Positions 7,401 to 11,098 of a stretch of DNA of 11,098 nt are shown here, one piece after another (the stretch's first letter is position 1; each line of letters begins with the position of its first letter). The DNA comes from Desulfobacterales bacterium (GTDB lineage Bacteria > Desulfobacterota > DSM-4660 > Desulfatiglandales > JALVZP01). The notes below the pieces were generated by a model. It saw only the letters and a list, made by a program, of their open reading frames with translations. It did no database searches and was not told where the DNA came from. Location of the stretch: assembly GCA_027064285.1 (NCBI GenBank), contig JAMOPX010000154.1:1-11098 (forward strand), read 5' to 3'. The translations under genes were made by a program, and so were the position numbers.

Positions 7401-7522
7401 CTCCACTTGCAGTTGTGGCAATAGGTGGTCTATTTGTCTCAACACTTCTTACACTTCTTTATGTTCCCCTGTTTTTTACCTTAGTAGAAGATATAAAAAG
7501 AAGAAAAACGATCACAGAATAA
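4427..7522 (+). CDS. RND-superfamily efflux pump, inner-membrane permease (AcrB-like)
   Basis: At 1031 residues this is a full-length AcrB-like pump with the twofold RND layout. TM1 is at about 11-30 and a periplasmic porter region at 40-330. TM2-6 lie at 340-490, TM7 at about 530-548, a second porter region at 555-860 and TM8-12 at 866-1020. The proton-relay pair is present in TM4 (VGLLLDDAIVVIEN, D402 and D403). The TM10 position that is Lys940 in AcrB aligns with Asn (GVVVNNSILLIDF, N932), a variant I recall from other AcrB-like subfamilies. There is no CusA-like cluster of metal-binding Met that I can see, so drug, lipid or organic efflux is likelier than Cu/Ag, though this is not proven. 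GGAG (4413-4416) lies 10 nt before the ATG. It is the last gene of the tolC-adaptor-pump operon. Confidence 0.93.
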   Translation: MSFVERYIKSPHLISSLLILGVVLGFLSFKKMPLNLFPDVNYPKIAVIIVWPGASAEDVEDKIARPVEKELATLDLVRKVKSSCRDQVAAISVEFEYEKSLDSAEVDVSAALNRIIASLPNGIMPPRIFRVSDATTPVCTLAVYPKKGSALDLAKTRQLADNELKEALLNIPEVADVEVFGGYFPELRIVIDRDKLYRYGLSLSDIASAIYTENLNIPAGMIIRNKDQLLIKVSGEILEKRRLEDIVVGKDRKGEIHLRDIAKVKTIYTERQSFFHGNGIPAIGINILRPEKGHVTTTLDALHRELPKIKKMFPQLRIKIVDTQENIIRTSISNMVSSLRDAIILTVAVIFIILANIRITLLAAISIPFTYFLTFFGMRLLGFELNIVTLTAIIVAVGLLLDDAIVVIENIDRHISLGKLPYTASIDGTKEIWLADFAGTITTVAVLIPIMFIGGYVQRVLRQFTVVLSLALISSYLISITVIPLLAPKILGKRYKASIIERFLNKIDEHFLGALRNFFVALFRFAVNKRLLFIGPLGIGLLIISIKQMPLVGKDLMPPMDTGIVKISFETEPNSSIQHTEDIVNRMEKIIKNTAGFLSMATTVGSEPGVISFGAERTPQQGLITVHFVDRFHRKKNIWQIEDELRAKFNKIPGINYVHVYDFGATPLSSISAPIDVMIAGPDPKILDTIADKLVKRLHKVRGLKSISKSWSFSKREIHIRLNLEKIARYGLSPKQISSYIMGAFSGDKASILRVPGEDGYTIRPRFERAYRDEIEDLSTLNIKTSKGEVPLNEFASFRTNKTRTNFTRQYLSPVIDILGFRSTTAITHLQEQVNKIVKNIKLPAGYRIYQEGEIKHMKESFTRLKKSLIFALILLYFSMVPTFKSFVHPITIMVAIPLALIGAVWGLLIIGRHFCMPASMGMILLSGVVVNNSILLIDFIKNEMEQGKSRDEAIESAIKIRVRPIIMTALGTITGMLPIAAERALGLERLSPLAVVAIGGLFVSTLLTLLYVPLFFTLVEDIKRRKTITE

Positions 7523-7963
7523 CCTAATGGGGGATTGGATTTTTGTATACAGAGGGTATTTTTTATGGTAGATGAAAAGTGCTTTTAGGAGAAGAGATTA
7601 AAAAAGAAGAAGATATCTACAGTTGATATTTCATCAGGTGCAGAAGCTTTGGGATTGCCTTTTTCAGAAGAAGACGGAGAGACAATATCCATAGCGGTTA
7701 GGCATTTCATTATTGAGCGTGAAAAGACGACAGCCAAGCTTTTGGAACGAGGTGAAGTTATATAAGTAACTCAGATTTTAATATTTCTTACAATATGACT
7801 TTATTGTGAGCAATTGGTATTACCTATTTTCACTGTAAGTCTTTTTGAGTTTCTTTTGAGAGAATAAAAAAGTAGTCAACTATCAGAAAATAGAAGCTAA
7901 ACATAAGCTACCTCATTAAGTATTCCGCAAAATATCAAATTTTGTCAAATACTATAAATAGCA
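7523..7963. other. Gap between efflux operon and nagZ-like gene
   Basis: The stretch contains no complete gene. After the pump stop, a tiny ATAC/GTAT stem (about 7548-7560) precedes a T6 run, too weak to call as a terminator. One orphan coding remnant (7589-7765) follows. The remainder (7766-7963) is very AT-rich; a TATAAA at 7953-7958 has no matching -35 at the right distance. I see no tRNA, riboswitch, CRISPR or clear insertion-sequence end. Confidence 0.5.
7589..7765 (+). pseudogene. Orphan coding remnant, unknown family
   Basis: An open frame of 58 codons ends at TAA 7763-7765 but has no usable start codon; a TAG (7586-7588) lies directly in front. The peptide has a convincing protein-like composition, including VDISSGAEALGLPFSEEDGE and then TISIAVRHFIIEREKTTAKL. 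Its 5' part (KRLKKKKIST) is a homopolymer-biased reading. The neighbouring frame there reads VLLGEEIKKEEDIYS (7580-7624), which looks more natural. One frameshift near 7620 would join KVLLGEEIKKEEDIYS to VDISSGAE. I read this as a frameshifted or truncated small gene. I do not recognise the family. Confidence 0.35.
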
Positions 7964-8992
7964 ATGAAGGAGTTTGAAATAAAAAAGATGATTTCAAAGA
8001 TGATCATGGTAGGTTTTAGAGGGGAAGAGCTGTCCCAATGGTTTGCGGAGCAGATAAAGAAGTATAATCCCGGAGGTATAATACTTTTTGATTCAAATAT
8101 AAGTTCTCCTTTACAGCTTAAGGAACTTATAAATCGCCTCTATTCCTACTGCTCAGAGCCTGTTCTCATAGCAGTAGATCAAGAGGGGGGAAAGGTCTCA
8201 AGACTTAAACCCGAAAACGGCTTTTCTGTGTTGCCTTCTGCAAGCTGTATAGGAGAAAGGGATGATCCTGAGCTTGCAAAAGAGATTTATCAGTCCGCTT
8301 CTGAAGAGCTTTTTGCACTTGGAATAAACTGTAATCTTGCTCCAGTAGTTGATCTCGCTATAAATCCAGAAAACTGGATTATTGTAAAATTAGGCAGATC
8401 ATATGGTGCATCAGCAGAAAAGGTAATAAAATATGCTCGTATTTTCGGCGATGCCCTTCATAGCAAAGGGATTTTAAGTGTTTTAAAACACTTTCCTGGT
8501 CATGGCTCTTCCTTAGAAGATTCCCACAAAGGATTTGTGGATATAAGTAAAAGCTGGGACCCTGTGGAACTTAAGCCTTATGAGATACTTATCCGAGAGA
8601 AAAGAGCAAAGATGATAATGACAGCTCATGTTTTTAACAGAAATCTTGATCCAGACTATCCTGCCACTCTTTCTCATGATATAATTAATAAACTGCTCAG
8701 AGGTAAATTGGGTTTTAAAGGAGTTGTAATCAGTGATGACATGCAGATGAAAGCAATTGCCGATCACTACTCACTTTCTGAAGCAGTGAGGCTGGCCATA
8801 AATGCAGGAGTGAATATGCTGATTTTTGCAAATCAGATGAGAACTATATCGTTAGAGGATATTGTAGAACTTGTATACAATGAATTAAAGTGTGAAAATA
8901 TAAGTCTGGAAAAGATTATTGAATCCAATAAACTGATTCAGAAGCTTTTAGAATATGCGTTACGAAGGCCCGATATACCGTCCTCCAAGTGA
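7964..8992 (+). CDS. nagZ: Glycoside hydrolase family 3 beta-N-acetylhexosaminidase (NagZ-like)
   Basis: This 342-residue, single-domain GH3 enzyme would hydrolyse terminal beta-N-acetylglucosamine, in NagZ from anhydro-muropeptides during cell-wall recycling. Family motifs occur in order: VDQEGGKVSRL (71-81), NLAPVVDL (124-131), LGRSYG (143-148) and KHFPGHG (175-181). Then come the acid/base loop with DSH (186-188), FNRNLDPDYPATLS (224-237) and GFKGVVISDDM (250-260), where D258 should be the nucleophile. There is no signal peptide, consistent with a cytoplasmic location. The ATG at 7964 keeps the usual IKKMISKMIMVGF helix complete but has no good ribosome site in front, so the start is less certain than the identity. 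The downstream radical-SAM gene begins inside its last 38 nt. A generic GH3 hexosaminidase with another substrate is the alternative. Confidence 0.88.
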   Translation: MKEFEIKKMISKMIMVGFRGEELSQWFAEQIKKYNPGGIILFDSNISSPLQLKELINRLYSYCSEPVLIAVDQEGGKVSRLKPENGFSVLPSASCIGERDDPELAKEIYQSASEELFALGINCNLAPVVDLAINPENWIIVKLGRSYGASAEKVIKYARIFGDALHSKGILSVLKHFPGHGSSLEDSHKGFVDISKSWDPVELKPYEILIREKRAKMIMTAHVFNRNLDPDYPATLSHDIINKLLRGKLGFKGVVISDDMQMKAIADHYSLSEAVRLAINAGVNMLIFANQMRTISLEDIVELVYNELKCENISLEKIIESNKLIQKLLEYALRRPDIPSSK

Positions 8993-9830
8993 AGCAGATA
9001 GCCTGCTTATACAAGCAACAGTAGGCTGTCCATGGAATAAGTGTACATTTTGTATTGCTTACAAAAGAGGCCCTCGTTTTAAGATAAGACCAGTAAAAGA
9101 GATATGTGAAGACATAGTTTCTGCGTACAGGTTTTATGGCCCTGTTTTTAAAACAATGTTTCTTCCATCAGGAAACACTATAATTATGCCAACAGATCAG
9201 CTTGCTGAGGTGTGCAGATTTGCGAGAAAGGTCTTTTCAAACCTTGAAAGAATAACGATATATGGATCTTCTAGATATATTGTTAGAAAGTCCTTAGAGG
9301 AATTAAAAATACTAAAAGAGGTAGGGTTAAGCAGAATACATGTAGGTCTTGAAAGCGGAAATGATGAGGTGCTTAGAAGGGTGAAAAAAGGAACCACTAC
9401 TGAGGAACAGATAAGAGCGGGAAAGAGGATAAAGGAAGCTGGCATAGAGCTGAGCGAGTATGTGATATTGGGGCTTGGTGGATCAGAGTTTACAAAAGAA
9501 CATGCAATTGATACTGCAAAGGCAATAAATGAAATAAAACCAGATTTTGTACGACTCAGAACACTTGTGCCCAAAATAAATACCTTGCTTCTTTATCAGC
9601 TAAAAAAGGGAAAGTTTAAATTACTGTCCCCACATCAGGTCTTGGAAGAGACGAGACTTCTTATAGAGAAGATAGACTGTGAAACCCTTATAACAAGTGA
9701 TCACTATACCAATTATATAAACTTAGAAGGAAGACTTCCTCAGGAAAAGGAAAGGCTTTTAAAACAGATTGAGATCGCTCTTAGCTGGCCAGAGGAAAAA
9801 TTCAGACCTTTTTTTATAGGAACAGAATAG
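8955..9830 (+). CDS. Radical SAM protein of unknown reaction
   Basis: The protein has 291 residues. An N-terminal motif GCPWNKCTFC (24-33) places C25, C30 and C33 (C-x4-C-x2-C) to hold a 4Fe-4S cluster that cleaves S-adenosylmethionine. A GLESGNDEVLRRVKKGTT stretch (131-148) is the conserved SAM-side motif of Elp3/COG1032-like radical SAM proteins. The N terminus MRYEGPIYRPPSEADSLLIQ and the C-terminal SDHYTNYINLEGRLPQEKER (248-267) are hallmarks I associate with a widespread, uncharacterised single-domain group. There is no B12-binding or SPASM domain visible. The ATG at 8955 overlaps the NagZ-like gene by 38 nt, with only a weak AGA-type ribosome site, so translation is probably coupled. 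A 30-nt gap follows before the polysaccharide permease gene. The reaction cannot be inferred. Confidence 0.85.
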   Translation: MRYEGPIYRPPSEADSLLIQATVGCPWNKCTFCIAYKRGPRFKIRPVKEICEDIVSAYRFYGPVFKTMFLPSGNTIIMPTDQLAEVCRFARKVFSNLERITIYGSSRYIVRKSLEELKILKEVGLSRIHVGLESGNDEVLRRVKKGTTTEEQIRAGKRIKEAGIELSEYVILGLGGSEFTKEHAIDTAKAINEIKPDFVRLRTLVPKINTLLLYQLKKGKFKLLSPHQVLEETRLLIEKIDCETLITSDHYTNYINLEGRLPQEKERLLKQIEIALSWPEEKFRPFFIGTE

Positions 9831-9860
9831 TTATACCAATACTGATTTATAAATTTTCGA

Positions 9861-10694
9861 GTGGGAAGCTATCAACCACCAACTTCTTGGTCTGAGGAGG
9901 GACATTCCAAAATTGTGGATCTGATAAAAAAGATATCCTCTTATAAAGACTTACTATTAGTATTTATATGGCGTGAATTCACAATAAGATATAGGCAAAG
10001 CCTCTTTGGCATCTTATGGGCTATCTTACAACCCTTAAGTATGATGTTACTTTTCACATTTTTGTTTACTATTGTTATTAAACATAAGATTTCTGACTAT
10101 CCTTATGTACTTTTTTTTTATTCTGGAATCTTGCCATGGAGTTTTTTTTCAAGTGCTTTAAATTTTGCGATAACTTCATTGGTTAATCATAGAGATCTGA
10201 TTACCAAAATTTATTTTCCAAGAGAAATCATACCCATTGCTGGAGTTGCTGTTTCTTTTATTGATTTTTGCATAGCCTCTATTGTTTATATATTTCTTCT
10301 CACCGCTTATAAGATCACAATCACACCTAATATATTTATAGTATTTCCACTTCTGTTTTTGCTTCTTATGTTCACTGTTGCTTTGAGTTTATTGTTTTCA
10401 GCTTTAAATGTCTATTTTAGAGATGTAAAGTTAGTATCAGGATTTTTGTTGCAGTTATGGTTTTTTGCTACTCCTGTTTTTTATTCAATAGATAATATCC
10501 CTATAAAATGGAAGATTATTTTGCTTTTGAATCCTTTAACCTTTATTATAGAAGGTTTTAGAAGAGTAACACTTGAAGCAAGAGGAGTTGTGTGGTGGCA
10601 GTTCCTTTTTGAGCTTATTATAATTGGTATTTTTTATAATATTTGTTACTGGATATTTAACAAAATAGAAAGGAAAATGGCGGATGTCATCTGA
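9861..10694 (+). CDS. wzm: ABC-2 type polysaccharide export permease (Wzm/TagG/KpsM family)
   Basis: This 277-residue inner-membrane permease would pair with an ATPase to move an undecaprenyl-linked O-antigen-like or capsular glycan across the membrane. A short cytoplasmic N terminus with the YKDLLLVFIWREFTIRYRQS stretch (28-47) leads into six membrane segments (about 49-75, 84-104, 124-150, 158-182, 190-210, 248-266). Family motifs are LFGILWAILQP (48-58), ILPWSFF (90-96), LITKIYFPREIIP (113-125) and LLNPLTFIIEGFR (222-234). The start is taken as GTG at 9861 because a stop lies in frame at 9843-9845 and no ATG precedes the conserved region. No clear ribosome site is visible, so a different start or coupling to the gene upstream is possible. 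It overlaps the ATPase gene by 11 nt. The gene symbol is by family only. Confidence 0.87.
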   Translation: MGSYQPPTSWSEEGHSKIVDLIKKISSYKDLLLVFIWREFTIRYRQSLFGILWAILQPLSMMLLFTFLFTIVIKHKISDYPYVLFFYSGILPWSFFSSALNFAITSLVNHRDLITKIYFPREIIPIAGVAVSFIDFCIASIVYIFLLTAYKITITPNIFIVFPLLFLLLMFTVALSLLFSALNVYFRDVKLVSGFLLQLWFFATPVFYSIDNIPIKWKIILLLNPLTFIIEGFRRVTLEARGVVWWQFLFELIIIGIFYNICYWIFNKIERKMADVI

Positions 10695-11098
10695 TATTGC
10701 GATTGAATTTAAGAATGTCTGGAAGAAATATTCAAAAGGGACAACATTTCATAATACATTACGAGAAGAAATAATAAACTTCATAACAAAAGGTTTTTCA
10801 AAAGAAAATCTGAGAAAAGATGAATTTTGGGTATTAAAAGGCTTTAATTTAACTGTTAGAATAGGAGAATCTGTAGGTTTATATGGACCAAATGGTGCTG
10901 GGAAGAGCACAATCTTAAAATTGATTGCAAAGGTCACCTATCCTGATAAAGGAAAGATAATAGTTAACGGCAAAGTTGCACCACTTATTGAAATAGGCGC
11001 AGGTTTTCATCCTGATTTGACAGGAAGAGAAAATATCTTTATGAATGGAGCTATCCTGGGCATGTCAATAAAAGAGATCAAATCAAAAATGGAAGATA
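10684..11098 (+). CDS. wzt: Polysaccharide ABC exporter ATP-binding subunit (Wzt/TagH type), 5' part
   Basis: The first 138 codons of the ATPase that would power the preceding permease are present; the window ends inside the gene. It opens with IAIEFKNVWKKYSKG and has the long, charged insertion before the Walker A motif that is typical of Wzt-like proteins (22-48). Walker A is GPNGAGKST (68-76). Then comes KVAPLIEIGAGFHPDLTGRE (97-116), a signature of O-antigen, capsule and teichoic-acid exporters. AAGGA (10670-10674) lies 9 nt before the ATG. The ABC signature motif, Walker B and any C-terminal carbohydrate-binding domain are beyond the window. That domain would decide whether chain-end recognition is part of the system. 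Confidence 0.9.
   Translation, partial: MSSDIAIEFKNVWKKYSKGTTFHNTLREEIINFITKGFSKENLRKDEFWVLKGFNLTVRIGESVGLYGPNGAGKSTILKLIAKVTYPDKGKIIVNGKVAPLIEIGAGFHPDLTGRENIFMNGAILGMSIKEIKSKMED

Noticed and set aside
7545..7566. Intrinsic terminator after the pump gene
   Set aside because: The stem is only four A/T-rich base pairs before the T run, too weak to call.
1216..7822. 11-nt element TAATACCAATT at 1216-1226 and its exact reverse complement at 7812-7822, with a shorter match near 9833
   Set aside because: In an 11-kb AT-rich window many 11-mer matches between strands are expected by chance, the flanks do not match, and no paired element end is visible.
7942..7958. Promoter TTGTCA / TATAAA before the NagZ-like gene
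   Set aside because: The two boxes are only 5 nt apart, and no other -35 lies at 16-18 nt from TATAAA.
9197..9574. 125-codon minus-strand open frame within the radical-SAM gene
   Set aside because: It is Ser/Leu/Ile/Phe-rich as expected from the antisense of Lys/Glu-rich coding DNA; the plus strand encodes a recognised iron-sulfur enzyme.

Overview
The window is AT-rich DNA (by eye, mid-30s % GC) from a Gram-negative bacterium. A TolC-type outer-membrane channel, a periplasmic adaptor and an RND pump only make sense with two membranes, and a Wzm/Wzt-type polysaccharide exporter begins at the right edge. The genes favour ATA, AGA and AAA codons, and the tRNA at the left edge does not encode its CCA end. 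I cannot name the phylum from this sequence; an uncultured or thermophilic AT-rich lineage would fit, but that is a guess.

Layout, left to right. Bases 1-45 are the 3' part of a tRNA-Phe(GAA). Convergent to it on the minus strand is a complete ArsB/NhaD-superfamily (YbiR-like) ion or anion transporter (109-1194). Immediately upstream of that gene lies a roughly 700-bp graveyard of insertion-sequence remnants. It holds the C-terminal part of an IS630-type DDE transposase (1166-1453), an unrecognised 47-codon open frame (1481-1624), an AT-rich inverted repeat (1605-1630), a 30-codon N-terminal stub of an IS200/IS605-type TnpB (1656-1748) and a hairpin resembling an IS605-family end (1836-1856). 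None of these looks active.

From 1915 a good sigma70-type promoter, with a small dyad between its -35 and -10, drives a compact operon. It encodes the TolC-like outer-membrane factor (1969-3312), the HlyD/AcrA-type adaptor (3309-4430) and the RND pump (4427-7522). The genes overlap by ATGA at both junctions, so translational coupling and fixed stoichiometry are likely. Together they form a complete tripartite envelope efflux system. No regulator gene is adjacent. The pump has the TM4 Asp-Asp pair of proton-driven RND proteins but Asn-Asn where AcrB has Lys-Asn in TM10.

Bases 7523-7963 form a gap with one orphan, start-less coding remnant (7589-7765) and no recognised RNA. After it come a cytoplasmic GH3 NagZ-like beta-N-acetylhexosaminidase (7964-8992), a radical-SAM protein of unknown reaction that overlaps it by 38 nt (8955-9830), an ABC-2 polysaccharide-export permease (9861-10694) and the 5' part of its ATPase partner (10684 to the window end). 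The last two probably open a surface-polysaccharide locus that continues beyond the window.

I found no CRISPR array, riboswitch, phage module or clearly new defence system. The most worthwhile leads are the IS graveyard, the dyad in the efflux promoter, the altered TM10 residue of the pump and the two unidentified coding remnants.
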